Below are positions 45,556 through 55,650 of a stretch of 58,922 bases of DNA, one piece after another; within the stretch, counting starts at the first letter, position 1, and every line of letters begins with the position of its first letter. The position numbers were made by a program, and so were the translations under genes. The stretch is taken from the NCBI GenBank assembly GCA_002400845.2, contig NVRK02000022.1, positions 1 to 58,922 of the forward strand, written 5' to 3'. The notes under the pieces were generated by a model. The model ran no database searches. It was not told the origin of the DNA and saw nothing but the letters and a program-made list of their open reading frames with translations. This stretch comes from Hyphomicrobiales bacterium. GTDB taxonomy: Bacteria > Pseudomonadota > Alphaproteobacteria > Rhizobiales > Rhizobiaceae.

Positions 45556-46440
45556 CTAAACATTCAACAAGTTTGCAGGCTGGGGTAAAAGTCTGCCTAT
45601 AACTTCATAGGTTCGCGGCCCAACAATACCATCAACATCTAAACCATGCAGTTTTTGAAACGCGATAACAGCCCTTCGCGTAACAGGACCAAAATCACCA
45701 TCGACAGACAACAGATATCCACAACTGCGTAAATCTGATTGCAACGCACCTACAGCCTCGCCCACATCACCCAGACGCAATGTTGCAAATGCATGTCGAT
45801 TGGTTTTTTTAACACCCAAATTTACGATGTTATTTTCGTTCACCAAACCAACATAGCTTTTATAAGCCTTAGCCATTTTCAGATCATATTTATTTTGTTT
45901 GTATCCAGCCCCATTATACGATCGTGCAAAACCCGCCCAATCTTGAGCATCTAAAAAACGCACTAAATTCGCTTTTTTAATAAAGCGAATAATAAGTTCT
46001 ACCTGTCCACCAACACCTCTTCTCACATCAGATATCATGGCATCTACACTTGCATAACCAAGCCAGCGCCAATGCGAACCCATAACTTGTCCAACGCCCC
46101 AAGAGGTTGATTGCAAAGCTGAATCGCGATCTAGTGCAATACATTTATTTAAAAAGCGCCAACGTGATTTTTGAAAACGAGAATTTTTTATATGACCAGC
46201 GCGCCGATGCGCTAAACCTTGCGTCACAGCAATATTGCGTTTTGCTTTTGGTAACAGTCTATAAAAATAATGCCCTTCAAACCTTATGAGTGGCTCTAAT
46301 TTACCATCGACCTTGGCAAATACCCTGCCAGCGCTTTCAACACTAATAATTGCAAGTAAGGCGGCGGCATCCAATTCATTTTCATCAGCCTTACGAATTA
46401 TTATATCTCTTATTTCTGGATCAAACATAATATCAGGCAT
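45556..46440 (-). CDS. N-acetylmuramidase (DUF3380) with peptidoglycan-binding domain
   Basis: A 294-residue peptidoglycan hydrolase of the phage-endolysin type. The catalytic domain (residues 10-190) has LLAIISVESAGRVFA with the probable catalytic Glu near 33, LIRFEGHYFYR near 51, and QSTSWGVGQVMG near 110. A C-terminal peptidoglycan-binding domain (LRLGDVGEAVGALQSDLRSCGY, DGDFGPVTRRAV) spans 220-285. No signal peptide is seen, which is unusual for a cell-wall enzyme and fits holin-dependent release. No other phage gene lies nearby. Start ATG 46440 follows AAGGAAG. Confidence 0.82.
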   Translation of the reverse strand: MPDIMFDPEIRDIIIRKADENELDAAALLAIISVESAGRVFAKVDGKLEPLIRFEGHYFYRLLPKAKRNIAVTQGLAHRRAGHIKNSRFQKSRWRFLNKCIALDRDSALQSTSWGVGQVMGSHWRWLGYASVDAMISDVRRGVGGQVELIIRFIKKANLVRFLDAQDWAGFARSYNGAGYKQNKYDLKMAKAYKSYVGLVNENNIVNLGVKKTNRHAFATLRLGDVGEAVGALQSDLRSCGYLLSVDGDFGPVTRRAVIAFQKLHGLDVDGIVGPRTYEVIGRLLPQPANLLNV

Positions 46441-46624
46441 CCATCTTCCTTTGCAAAAAGAAAGTATGTCGCATTAATTTACTACGGGGATTACATACTG
46501 AAATTCCATTATAAATTTTAGAGCAACAAGCCCTATTTCGCTTCGTATTTTCCTGCTATTAAGCTGGAAATCATTTTCAAATTTCTTAATTTGACGATTA
46601 AAATAATCATCTACGGAGAACATA

Positions 46625-47068
46625 ATGGCTCACTCAATATTGGTCATCAACGGACCAAATCTAAATTTATTAGGAACAAGAGAGCCAGGCATTTATGGCG
46701 CAAGTACATTAGAAGATGTAAACGCATTATGTGTAAAAACGGGCGTAGATAATGGCGCAGAAGTAACTTGCTTCCAAAGTAATTATGAGGGCGCAATTGT
46801 TGAAGAAATTCACGCCGCGCGCGGCAAACACGACGCGATCGTTATTAACCCTGCCGCCTATAGCCATACATCTGTCGCGATTAGAGATGCCCTGTCTGGC
46901 GTTGCCATACCTGTTTACGAAATCCACATTTCTAACATTCACACACGTGAAGAATTTCGCCACCATTCATTTATAAGCGCAGTCGCAAAAACCGTTGTGT
47001 GCGGAATGGGCATTAAAGGCTATGCCGCATCTATCAATGCCGCAATTGCAGATTTAAACGAAGCCTAA
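46625..47068 (+). CDS. aroQ: Type II 3-dehydroquinate dehydratase
   Basis: A 147-residue enzyme of the shikimate pathway that dehydrates 3-dehydroquinate. The signature is [21 protein letters not shown] at residue 5 onward, with the catalytic Tyr at its end. [16 protein letters not shown] near 77 and [17 protein letters not shown] near 100 carry the catalytic His and substrate-binding residues. Start ATG 46625 follows GGAG. Confidence 0.96.
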   Translation: MAHSILVINGPNLNLLGTREPGIYGASTLEDVNALCVKTGVDNGAEVTCFQSNYEGAIVEEIHAARGKHDAIVINPAAYSHTSVAIRDALSGVAIPVYEIHISNIHTREEFRHHSFISAVAKTVVCGMGIKGYAASINAAIADLNEA

Positions 47069-47072
47069 TTGA

Positions 47073-48236
47073 TTAGGATTTCAGCACCAGCATAATATCC
47101 ATTACGTTGGTGCCTGTTGGCCCTGTTATAAAAAGACCGCCATTTTGGTACTTATTATCTTTAAGGTGACGTAACCAATTTCCGCTATCTGCCGCGTCCA
47201 ATGCGGCAGTACCACCCTCATTTTCTGTCCAACTTTCACTGCTCACATATCCCCCAGCAGAACCAGTAGGCCCATCACTGCCATCGGTACCAGCGACCAA
47301 TATTTCAACACCATTCATGTCTGCCACATCACGTGCCATTGCCACAGCAAGTGCTTGATTACGACCGCCCTCACCAGGGTTTTCTGGCAATAGAATGACG
47401 GGTTCGCCTCCAAAAATATATAAACCTTTTGGACCAAATTTTACTTTTGATGCACATTGCGCGGCAATTTCAAAAACATCACCATACAATGTCTCTTCAT
47501 TTACGATGACATCAAGATCATTTTCAAAAGCGCTTTTCGCACACTGAGTTCTCGCAATTTCATTAGAAGCAATGATGTTTTGTTGAACATCTTCACACAC
47601 TCTGTTTTGAGTAACAGCACCAATGCCAGAACCAATTGCGTTGATTTCATCGCCTTCGACATCACTGATTAAAAACGATCGTAAAGCTTTGCCCTTAAAC
47701 ATCGCCAAAAGCTTTCCATTCTTAATTAAAGATATTTTTTTACGCTCAGTGTTCATGGCGTGTATATCCATACCCGATGCAAGCATGTCTTCGTTAAGTG
47801 CTTTTAAATCGTCAAGCGTATTTGGCGGTGACAGCTTTTCAGCAAGAGACGAAGCGCCACCAGATGCCAGCATCAACAATTTAGTTTCACTATCTAACGC
47901 ACTAACAAAATCTATTAAAGCGCCACCAGCCTTAATGCAGTTTTCATCAGGAACAGGATGTGCACTCTCAATCAGCGTCACGTTTTTGTAATTGGAAAGC
48001 GCGTCTTCCCCATGATCGTACTTTGTTACAATTAAGGTCGGCAGCGATTTATCGTAATGGTCTAATGCGGCACGCGCCATTGTCGAAGCGGCCTTACCAA
48101 CTGCAACAATATGAGTTGGTTTAAAGTTATCACTCCCCAACACTGCTTTTTTCACAGCATCATATCCACTAACGCGTGTTACGCCAGTTTGCCAAATTTT
48201 CTCTAGTAATTTTCTTGAATTAGGTGACTGACCCAT
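47073..48236 (-). CDS. Glycerate 2-kinase / hydroxypyruvate reductase (MOFRL) family
   Basis: A 387-residue protein of the GckA/TtuD (MOFRL) family, which phosphorylates glycerate at position 2. Motifs include HIVAVGKAASTMARAALDHY near residue 45, ESAHPVPDENC near 90, LMLASGGASSLAEKLSPP near 120 and GGRNQALAVAMA in the C-terminal domain, followed by AGTDGSDGPTGSAGGYV near 310. ATG 48236 has GGGAA seven bases upstream; GTG at 48242 is an alternative. It would feed glycerate into glycolysis. Confidence 0.9.
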   Translation of the reverse strand: MGQSPNSRKLLEKIWQTGVTRVSGYDAVKKAVLGSDNFKPTHIVAVGKAASTMARAALDHYDKSLPTLIVTKYDHGEDALSNYKNVTLIESAHPVPDENCIKAGGALIDFVSALDSETKLLMLASGGASSLAEKLSPPNTLDDLKALNEDMLASGMDIHAMNTERKKISLIKNGKLLAMFKGKALRSFLISDVEGDEINAIGSGIGAVTQNRVCEDVQQNIIASNEIARTQCAKSAFENDLDVIVNEETLYGDVFEIAAQCASKVKFGPKGLYIFGGEPVILLPENPGEGGRNQALAVAMARDVADMNGVEILVAGTDGSDGPTGSAGGYVSSESWTENEGGTAALDAADSGNWLRHLKDNKYQNGGLFITGPTGTNVMDIMLVLKS

Positions 48237-48267
48237 AAACACTTCCCAAATAAATTATGACACCATA

Positions 48268-49026
48268 CTACGAAAGCCCACGCTGAATAAGAAGCACAGA
48301 AGAAACAGCCGCAATACCTAAAATCCAAGGCCTAAAATTCTTATCAAAAAATGGACGTAATTTTGGCGCCAACAAAAAACCCATAATAGTGCCTGGCAAC
48401 AAAATAAAAGCAATCAAAAAATCCGTCATCTTTACATAGCCGACAAATACCAAAACCATAAAAGAAGCAAGACTGCCCATGGCAAAAAACACCTGCAAAG
48501 TTGGTCGCGCATCTCTAGCTTTTTGATTTTGAAAAACTGCCGCCATGGGTGGTCCGCCCACACTGGTAAAAGTCGCAGTAATACCAGATATAAAACCAGC
48601 GATGCCAATGGTTGTTAAGTTAAATGGAATTTTCAAACCACCAACAGAGACCAAAACCATAAATCCAACAACAAGCCCAAATACAAGCATGAAAGATTTT
48701 TCATCTGGCATAAACCCAAGCAGCATAGCCGCTAAGATACTTCCCAAAACTCTTCCACTAACGCAAAATTTTAATTGATCGACATGTACCAAGCTCAACT
48801 CAGAATATGCCGCCGAAACCGAAGTTATAAAGGTGAGAATAAGAACAGGTACTGGCACAAAATCAATATTTAGCAATGCCAATAATGGACCAGCCAACAG
48901 ACCAAACCCAACACCAACACCATATTGCACCACTGTTGCCGAAGCGATTATCAGCACAGCCAATAATAATGTGGTCACGCCAATTTGCGACACTATCTGT
49001 TCAAAACCAGATGCAATAATTTCCAA
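48268..49026 (-). CDS. TauE/SafE-family anion exporter
   Basis: A 252-residue inner-membrane protein with eight hydrophobic segments in two repeated halves. The repeat motif is seen as VQYGVGVGFGLLAGPLLAL near residue 33 and GFISGITATFTSVGGPPMAAVF near 145. The family exports sulfite, sulfoacetate or other small anions. It lies between the glycerate kinase and pyruvate carboxylase genes, 31 bases upstream of the former, so it may share a transcript with it. Substrate unknown. Confidence 0.87.
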   Translation of the reverse strand: MEIIASGFEQIVSQIGVTTLLLAVLIIASATVVQYGVGVGFGLLAGPLLALLNIDFVPVPVLILTFITSVSAAYSELSLVHVDQLKFCVSGRVLGSILAAMLLGFMPDEKSFMLVFGLVVGFMVLVSVGGLKIPFNLTTIGIAGFISGITATFTSVGGPPMAAVFQNQKARDARPTLQVFFAMGSLASFMVLVFVGYVKMTDFLIAFILLPGTIMGFLLAPKLRPFFDKNFRPWILGIAAVSSVLLIQRGLS

Positions 49027-49065
49027 GATTTATTCCACTAATATTAAAAGGCGACGCGCCATAAC

Positions 49066-49109
49066 AAAAGACCAACCAGCCGCATATCGGGCGGGCAGCT
49101 GGTCTTTTA
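49066..49109 (-). terminator. Intrinsic terminator of pyc
   Basis: On the minus strand AAAAGACCAGC pairs with GCTGGTTGGTCTTTT, with a short bulge, and the stem ends in a T-run. It lies 60 to 100 bases after the pyc stop, ahead of the TauE/SafE gene. Confidence 0.75.
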
Positions 49110-49137
49110 TAGAAAAGTATAAAAACAGAAGTTTTGC

Positions 49138-49165
49138 AATAGCGCCCACCAATACGAGCGCTATT
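49138..49165. repeat. Hairpin immediately after the pyc stop
   Basis: AATAGCGC (49138-49145) and GCGCTATT (49158-49165) are perfect 8-bp arms 4 bases from the pyc stop. No T-run follows on the minus strand; probably an mRNA stabiliser ahead of the true terminator. Confidence 0.65.
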
Positions 49166-49168
49166 TAT

Positions 49169-52100
49169 TTAAGTTTTTTTAGCTTCGTATTCCAAAAGCA
49201 GGTCTTTAGCATCTACGGCAGCGCCAACTTTAACATGCACTTCGCCAATCACGCCAGCGTGGTCTGCATGAATAGCCGTTTCCATTTTCATCGCCTCGAT
49301 CGTAAACAACAAATCACCAGAATTTACTTCTTGCCCATTTTTAACAGCCACACTTGCAATTGTACCCGGCATTGGCGCACCAACTTGTGCATCGTTCGCA
49401 GGGTCAGCTTTTTGATTTTTCGCCACTTGGCTTGCAACAGCGCGATTAGGCACACGTATTGTGCGCGGTTGACCATTAAGCTCGAAGAACAATTTCACAT
49501 CGCCAGCTTCATTGGTGTCCCCAATGGCTTGCAATCTAATTTCAAGATTAATACCCGTACCAATGCTTGCAGTAATTTCTTCGCCAACTTCCATGCCATA
49601 GAAAAATGCATGCGTCGGTAAAGCACGAACAGGGCCATAAGTGCGGTGACGTCCCATATAATCTAGGAACACTTTTGGATACATCAAGTAGCCGCACAAA
49701 TCTTCGTCATCAACTTTAAAGCCTGAAAGCTCTTTTGATAACTCTGCTCTGGTTGCTTCAATATCGGTTGGCGCCATGCTTGCACCTGGGCGCGTCGTAA
49801 TTGGCTCTTCGCCTTTTAAAACTTTCTTTTGAATACCTTCAGGCCAGCCACCAGGAGGTTGACCAAGTGAACCACGCATCATGTCCACAACAGATTCTGG
49901 GAACGCAATGTCTTTATCTGGGTTTTCAACATCAGCTCTGGTTAAGCCTTGTGAAATCATCATCAAAGCCATATCACCAACCACTTTTGAAGATGGCGTT
50001 ACCTTAACAATATCACCAAACATTTGGTTTGCCTCAGCATACATTTTTGCAACGTCACTCCAGCGATCTTCAAGTCCCAAACTTGCCGCTTGCGCCTTAA
50101 GATTGGTAAATTGACCACCCGGCATTTCGTGTAAGTAAACTTCAGATGCAGGCGCATCTAAGCCGCTTTCAAATGCTGAATATTGACCGCGTACTTGTTC
50201 CCAATAATTTGAGATTTCACGGATTGATTCAATATTAAAACCAGTATCACGATCTGTATAACGCAATGCTTCTACGATAGAACCAAAGCATGGTTGTGAT
50301 GTTCCGCCAGAAAATGCATCCATTGCAAGATCAACCGCATCCACACCAGACTCACTTGCCGCAAGAACAGTTGCAGAAGAAATACCGCCCGTATCATGCG
50401 TGTGGAAGTGGATAGGAATACCAACTTCTTCTTTTAAGGCTTTAATCAATAAACGTGCAGATGCTGGCTTAAGCAAACCAGCCATGTCTTTTAAGCCAAG
50501 CACATGCGCGCCAGCTTTTTCAAGCTCTTTAGCCATTTCAACATAGTATTTAAGATTATATTTTGCACGGTCAGGGTTTAAAATATCGCCTGTATAACAA
50601 ATTGTACCTTCGCAAACTTTGCCATTTTCAATAACAGCGTCCATCGCAACGCGCATATTCTCAACCCAGTTAAGACTGTCGAATACGCGGAAAACATCGA
50701 TGCCACTAATTGCAGCTTGTGTCACAAATTTTTGCACCACATTATCTGGATAATTTGTATAGCCAACACCGTTAGATGCACGCAACAACATTTGCGTCAT
50801 AATGTTTGGCATACGAGCGCGTAATTGGCGTAATCTCTGCCAAGGACATTCTTGCAAGAAACGATAAGCAACATCAAATGTCGCCCCACCCCAGCACTCA
50901 ACAGACAACAAATCAGACAAATTATACGCATAACTGTCTGCCACATTAATCATATCAATCGAACGCATACGCGTTGCCAACAAAGACTGGTGGCCATCAC
51001 GCATTGTCGTATCAGTAATCAAAAGTTTCTTTTGACCAAGCATCCAATCAGCAACCGCTTTTGGGCCCTTTTCATCAAGTAAATTTTTAGTACCAGCCAC
51101 TATTTTATCTTTTGAAAATGAAGGTACTTCAATAATTTTTGCTGGGTTAATAGGCAAAGGTTTACTCTTAGTCTCTGGGTGTCCGTTGACTGTAATGTCA
51201 GCAAGATACGTTAAAAGTTTCGTTGCGCGGTCACGGCGCTTTGGAAATTTAAACAGATCATCAGTCGTATCAATAAACTTTGTTGTGTAAGTATTATCCA
51301 AGAAAGTTGGGTGCTTCAGCAAGTTTTCTACGAATGCAATATTTGTGTTTACACCGCGAATACGAAACTCGCGCAATGAACGGTCCATACGCGCAATCGC
51401 CATCTCTGGCGTCGGCGCCCAAGCAGTTACCTTCACAAGCAATGAATCATAAAAGCGCGTAATAACCGCGCCAGCATATGCAGTGCCACCATCTAAGCGA
51501 ATGCCCATACCGTTAGCTGCACGATAAGCAGTTATACGACCATAATCTGGCACGAAATTATTTTGCGGATCTTCTGTTGTTACACGGCACTGCAATGCGT
51601 GACCATTAAGGACAACACCAGCTTGGCTTTCAACACCTGTTGCTTGCGCAATGGTTTTGCCTTCGCTGATTAAAATTTGCGCACGTACAATATCAATCCC
51701 TGTCACTTCTTCTGTGACGGTATGCTCAACTTGAACACGTGGATTTACCTCGATGAAGAAAAATTCATCCGTATCCATATCCATCAAAAACTCAACAGTA
51801 CCAGCACATTCATACCCAACAAAGGCACAAATCTTTACACCCAATGCACATAATTCTTCACGTTGTGTGTCACTTAAAAATGGAGCAGGTGCACGTTCAA
51901 CAACTTTTTGGTTACGGCGCTGAACCGAGCAATCACGCTCCCATAGGTGATAAATCTCACCATGTTGGTCACCCAATATCTGCACTTCTACATGGCGTGC
52001 ATTAATGACTAAGCGCTCAAGAAAGCCTTCACCATTACCAAAGGCTGCTTCAGCTTCGCGGCGACCCTCCAGAACTTTTGATTCCAATTCATCTTCATTA

Positions 52101-52624
52101 TAAATTTGACGCATGCCACGGCCACCACCGCCCCAAGATGCTTTAAGCATAAATGGATAGCCAACTTCAGCCGCCATCGCGCGAACTTTGTCCATGTCAT
52201 CTGGCAACACGTCGGTTGCAGGCACAACAGGAACGCCAGCCTTAACAGCGACATGACGCGCCGAAGCTTTATCGCCAAGCATACGCATGGTTTCAGCTTT
52301 TGGCCCAATAAATATAATACCTGCTTCTTCACATGCATCTACAAATTCAGGATTTTCAGAAAGCAAACCATAGCCAGGGTGAATTGCGTCTGCGCCGCAT
52401 TCTTTAGCAACTCGAATAATTTCTTCAATGCAAAGGTAAGCCTTAATCGGCCCCATTCCCTTGCCTATTAAATAAGCCTCATCTGATTTAAATCGGTGAA
52501 GCCCCAATCGATCTTCTTCTGCATAAACAGCAACAGTTTTTTTGCCGAGTTCGTTAGCAGCACGCATAATACGAATTGCAATTTCACCGCGGTTAGCGAC
52601 CAGAATTTTTTTGATATCAGACAT
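49169..52624 (-). CDS. pyc: Pyruvate carboxylase
   Basis: A 1151-residue biotin enzyme that carboxylates pyruvate to oxaloacetate. Domains in order: biotin carboxylase (KKILVANRGEIAIRIMRAA at 3, ATP-grasp block LKASWGGGGRGMR near 155, FIEVNPRVQVEHTVTE near 285); carboxyltransferase (LITDTTMRDGHQSLLATRMRS near 530, zinc-binding HFHTHDTGG near 735); and the biotin carrier with the biotinylated Lys in IEAMKMETAIH, 38 residues from the end. I chose ATG 52624 (MSDIKKILVANRG); the frame runs up to 52672. Length is standard. It supplies oxaloacetate to the TCA cycle alongside dicarboxylate uptake. Confidence 0.97.
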   Translation of the reverse strand: MSDIKKILVANRGEIAIRIMRAANELGKKTVAVYAEEDRLGLHRFKSDEAYLIGKGMGPIKAYLCIEEIIRVAKECGADAIHPGYGLLSENPEFVDACEEAGIIFIGPKAETMRMLGDKASARHVAVKAGVPVVPATDVLPDDMDKVRAMAAEVGYPFMLKASWGGGGRGMRQIYNEDELESKVLEGRREAEAAFGNGEGFLERLVINARHVEVQILGDQHGEIYHLWERDCSVQRRNQKVVERAPAPFLSDTQREELCALGVKICAFVGYECAGTVEFLMDMDTDEFFFIEVNPRVQVEHTVTEEVTGIDIVRAQILISEGKTIAQATGVESQAGVVLNGHALQCRVTTEDPQNNFVPDYGRITAYRAANGMGIRLDGGTAYAGAVITRFYDSLLVKVTAWAPTPEMAIARMDRSLREFRIRGVNTNIAFVENLLKHPTFLDNTYTTKFIDTTDDLFKFPKRRDRATKLLTYLADITVNGHPETKSKPLPINPAKIIEVPSFSKDKIVAGTKNLLDEKGPKAVADWMLGQKKLLITDTTMRDGHQSLLATRMRSIDMINVADSYAYNLSDLLSVECWGGATFDVAYRFLQECPWQRLRQLRARMPNIMTQMLLRASNGVGYTNYPDNVVQKFVTQAAISGIDVFRVFDSLNWVENMRVAMDAVIENGKVCEGTICYTGDILNPDRAKYNLKYYVEMAKELEKAGAHVLGLKDMAGLLKPASARLLIKALKEEVGIPIHFHTHDTGGISSATVLAASESGVDAVDLAMDAFSGGTSQPCFGSIVEALRYTDRDTGFNIESIREISNYWEQVRGQYSAFESGLDAPASEVYLHEMPGGQFTNLKAQAASLGLEDRWSDVAKMYAEANQMFGDIVKVTPSSKVVGDMALMMISQGLTRADVENPDKDIAFPESVVDMMRGSLGQPPGGWPEGIQKKVLKGEEPITTRPGASMAPTDIEATRAELSKELSGFKVDDEDLCGYLMYPKVFLDYMGRHRTYGPVRALPTHAFFYGMEVGEEITASIGTGINLEIRLQAIGDTNEAGDVKLFFELNGQPRTIRVPNRAVASQVAKNQKADPANDAQVGAPMPGTIASVAVKNGQEVNSGDLLFTIEAMKMETAIHADHAGVIGEVHVKVGAAVDAKDLLLEYEAKKT

Positions 52625-52835
52625 GGGACTCATATAGGTTAGAATATTACAATCAAAACTTACACGTTGCATGCAAGTACATCATTATTAAAGCAACGAA
52701 GCCAATTTTACCATACTCATAATTGAATATCGGATATACAAAACTGTACTCTAAACGATTAGACTCCTTAAAAACTACACTTAGCGCATGTTCACTGCTT
52801 GACTTTCACCCCAAAATCCATGACTAAATACACCT

Positions 52836-52950
52836 GACCCGGGGATCTGTGACAGACAGCTGAGAGGTCGACACAATGTTATTATTTAATAATATTAGCT
52901 CGACGACCCATTGAACCTGAACCAGTTAGCGCTGGCGTAGGAATGCGGTA
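52836..52950 (+). promoter_or_regulatory. TPP riboswitch (thi-box)
   Basis: The thi-box core is clear: CTGAGA at 52860-52865, then ACCCATTGAACCTGAACC at 52906-52923, and GGCGTAGGAA at 52933-52942. Between them is an extended AT-rich P3 arm closed by GGTCGA/TCGACGACC. It lies about 105 bases before thiO. A palindrome ATGCGTATATACGCAT at 52977-52992 follows, but no T-run, so control is probably at translation or by a Rho-type mechanism. Confidence 0.95.
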
Positions 52951-53053
52951 TCTATAAAGGCCCTATTTATATTTCAATGCGTATATACGCATGAAGCCTA
53001 ACGATATTCTTTTCTATCAAACGCAATTGGCACACTAAATAAAGGCATTCTTC

Positions 53054-54073
53054 ATGAGTGTTACTGTCGTAGGCTCTGGTGTTGTTGGACTAACAATCGC
53101 CACCGAACTTGCAGAACGCGGCGTTGATGTAGAAATCATCGAGCAAGCACCATCGCGTGGCAACAATGCCTGCTCATGGTTTGCTGGCGGCATGCTTGCG
53201 CCTTGGTGCGAAGGTGACACCGCAGAAGAACCCGTGGTACGATTGGGACAGCAATCTATTTCATGGTGGGAACACCATATTGGTGAAATCACCAAACGCG
53301 GTTCAATTGTTTTAGTGCCGCCGCGCGACATGCCAGAACTTTCGCGCTTTGCACGGCGCACGCAAGAACACACAACAATAGACAAACAACAATTATCTCA
53401 GCTAGAACCAGACTTAGCTGACAAATTTTCAAAAGCCTTATTCTTTGAAAAAGAGGCCCATATTGATCCGCGCCAAGCTTTAGAAATTCTTGAAGAAAAT
53501 TTAGCAAAAAGACGCGTAAAAATTCAATATGGAAAAACGCTCAATACACATAAACCTAAAGAAATAATTGTGGATGCACGAGGTTTTGCTTCCAAAGATT
53601 CTTTAAAAGATTTGCGCGGCGTTAAAGGCGAAATGCTGATTATTAAAAGCCGTGATATAAATCTTACGCGCCCAATTCGTTTAATCCATCCACGCTTTCC
53701 AGTGTATATTGTACCCAGAGGCAAAGTGCGTGACGGATATGTCTACATGGTTGGCGCAACACAATATGAATCTGAACAACGAGGCGCAATTACTGCACGC
53801 GGTATGGTCGATTTATTAAACGCAGTTTACGCTATTCACCCAGCATTCGCAGAAGCAGAAATTTTAGAAACTGGCGCAGATGTGCGCCCCGCCTTCCCAG
53901 ACAATTTACCCAGACTGCGCTGGAATAAAAACACGCTTTATGTAAATGGCCTTTTTAGACACGGTTTTTTACTAGCACCAGCTTGCGCGCACATGGCCGC
54001 AGAATCAATTTTAGATCGAAATTTTAAACCGGAGTTTATGGATGAAGATTATCGTCAACAGTCAACCAGTTGA
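53054..54073 (+). CDS. thiO: Glycine oxidase ThiO
   Basis: A 339-residue FAD enzyme that oxidises glycine to iminoglycine for the thiazole ring of thiamine. It begins with the FAD motif VTVVGSGVVGLTIATELAERGVDVEIIE, followed by CSWFAGGMLAPWCEG near residue 41 and the closing VNGLFRHGFLLAPACA block near 302. It is first after the TPP riboswitch. thiC, often first in rhizobial thiCOSGE operons, is not in this window. Confidence 0.93.
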   Translation: MSVTVVGSGVVGLTIATELAERGVDVEIIEQAPSRGNNACSWFAGGMLAPWCEGDTAEEPVVRLGQQSISWWEHHIGEITKRGSIVLVPPRDMPELSRFARRTQEHTTIDKQQLSQLEPDLADKFSKALFFEKEAHIDPRQALEILEENLAKRRVKIQYGKTLNTHKPKEIIVDARGFASKDSLKDLRGVKGEMLIIKSRDINLTRPIRLIHPRFPVYIVPRGKVRDGYVYMVGATQYESEQRGAITARGMVDLLNAVYAIHPAFAEAEILETGADVRPAFPDNLPRLRWNKNTLYVNGLFRHGFLLAPACAHMAAESILDRNFKPEFMDEDYRQQSTS

Positions 54074-54239
54074 GATTACCGCAGATAATTTAAAAACGGT
54101 ACTCACTGAACTAGGCTATGAAGATGGTAGAATTGCCACTGCAATAAATGGTGACTTTGTGCCTGAAGGACTGCGTTCAAAAACACCACTTAATGTAGGC
54201 GATCGAATTGAAATACTTGCACCCATGCAAGGAGGTTAA
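54042..54239 (+). CDS. thiS: Sulfur carrier protein ThiS
   Basis: A 65-residue ubiquitin-like carrier ending in MQGG; the C-terminal Gly carries sulfur as thiocarboxylate to ThiG. The ILAPMQGG end is diagnostic. The start at ATG 54042 overlaps thiO by 32 bases. Confidence 0.95.
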   Translation: MKIIVNSQPVEITADNLKTVLTELGYEDGRIATAINGDFVPEGLRSKTPLNVGDRIEILAPMQGG

Positions 54240-54241
54240 TT

Positions 54242-55045
54242 ATGGAATTTTACGGCACAAAAATAGAATCCAGATTGTTACTAGGCACAGCGCAATACCC
54301 CTCGCCTGATATTCTGAAAAAAGCGATCCAAGCCTCTGGTTCACAGATTGTGACAGTGTCTTTAAGACGCGAAGCAAGCAACGGAAAAACAGAAAAAACA
54401 GGCCAAACCTTTTGGAAAATGATTTCTGATTTAGGCGTTCGTGTCTTACCCAATACTGCTGGATGCCATTCAGTTAAAGAAGCTCTAACAACCGCCCATA
54501 TGGCCCGTGAGGTTTTTCAAACCAATTGGATTAAATTAGAAGTTATTAACGACAATGACACCCTTTGCCCAAATGTATTTGAACTTGTAGAAGCCGCACG
54601 TATTTTAAACGAAGACGGGTTTGAAGTTTTTCCATACACTACGGAAGATTTAAGCGTTGCTGAAAAACTATTAGAAGCTGGCTGTGAAGTTTTAATGCCT
54701 TGGGGGGCGCCTATTGGCACTGGCATTGGCTTAAACAATGAATATGGATTGCGTACAATGCGCGCGCATTATCCAAACATTCCAATGATTGTAGATGCTG
54801 GCATTGGCCGCCCATCACATGCCACTTTAGCAATGGAATTAGGTTTTGACGCAGTACTTTTAAACACTGCTGTTGCAAAAGCTGGCGACCCAATAAAAAT
54901 GGCCAAAGCCTTTGGCACTGCCATTGAAGCAGGCGTATTAGCACGTGAAGCAGACCCAATGGAACCACGCGACATGGCAAGCCCTTCAACCCCTGTACTT
55001 GGCACAGCAAATTTTGGCGCATCGCCATTTCATGAGCCTAAATAA
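54242..55045 (+). CDS. thiG: Thiazole synthase ThiG
   Basis: A 267-residue TIM-barrel enzyme that builds the thiazole phosphate from deoxyxylulose phosphate, iminoglycine and the ThiS sulfur. It has [13 protein letters not shown] at the start, [22 protein letters not shown] near 73, the catalytic Lys in [11 protein letters not shown] near 98, and [15 protein letters not shown] near 155. It follows thiS by two bases and touches thiE. Confidence 0.96.
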   Translation: MEFYGTKIESRLLLGTAQYPSPDILKKAIQASGSQIVTVSLRREASNGKTEKTGQTFWKMISDLGVRVLPNTAGCHSVKEALTTAHMAREVFQTNWIKLEVINDNDTLCPNVFELVEAARILNEDGFEVFPYTTEDLSVAEKLLEAGCEVLMPWGAPIGTGIGLNNEYGLRTMRAHYPNIPMIVDAGIGRPSHATLAMELGFDAVLLNTAVAKAGDPIKMAKAFGTAIEAGVLAREADPMEPRDMASPSTPVLGTANFGASPFHEPK

Positions 55046-55650
55046 TGTCCAATCACCTGCACCCATTCTATCTAATTTTAGACAATGCAGATTGGATAGA
55101 ACGCTTAGTGCCCCATGGCGTGAAACTCGTTCAATTACGTTTTAAAAACAAACACAACGATCTCATTCGTGAAGAAATATCACGCGCTAAATCCATTTGC
55201 AAAAAACATGATTGCCAGTTGATTATCAACGATTATTGGCAAGCCGCGATTGATCTAAAATGTAACTACATACATTTGGGCCAAGAAGATTTAAACACAG
55301 CAGACATAGGCGCAATTAAAAAAGCTGGCATTAAATTTGGCATCTCAACCCATAATGAAACCGAGTTAGATCGCGCTTTATCACTTGATCCAAACTACAT
55401 TGCCCTTGGTCCAATTTTTAATACATCAACAAAAACTGTTGGTCATGCACCACAGGGTTTGGAAAAAATCACACGTTGGAAGCAGCTAATTGGCAATCTT
55501 CCACTTGTAGCAATAGGCGGAATAAATATCGAAAGTGCTCCTCACATTTTCAAAGCACAGGCTGATAGCATTGCTATAATCTCTGATGTTACAAAAAATA
55601 CATCGCCAGAAAAACGTATAAAAACATGGATAGAAACAGTAACAAAATGA
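55045..55650 (+). CDS. thiE: Thiamine-phosphate synthase
   Basis: A 201-residue TIM barrel that joins the pyrimidine diphosphate and thiazole phosphate. Motifs: VQLRFKNKHNDLIREEI near residue 31, LIINDYWQAAIDLKCNYIHLGQEDL near 61, and GISTHNETELDRALSL near 100, then YIALGPIFNTSTK. It shares its first base with the end of thiG and its stop overlaps the thiF start (ATGA). Length is normal. Confidence 0.95.
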   Translation: MSNHLHPFYLILDNADWIERLVPHGVKLVQLRFKNKHNDLIREEISRAKSICKKHDCQLIINDYWQAAIDLKCNYIHLGQEDLNTADIGAIKKAGIKFGISTHNETELDRALSLDPNYIALGPIFNTSTKTVGHAPQGLEKITRWKQLIGNLPLVAIGGINIESAPHIFKAQADSIAIISDVTKNTSPEKRIKTWIETVTK

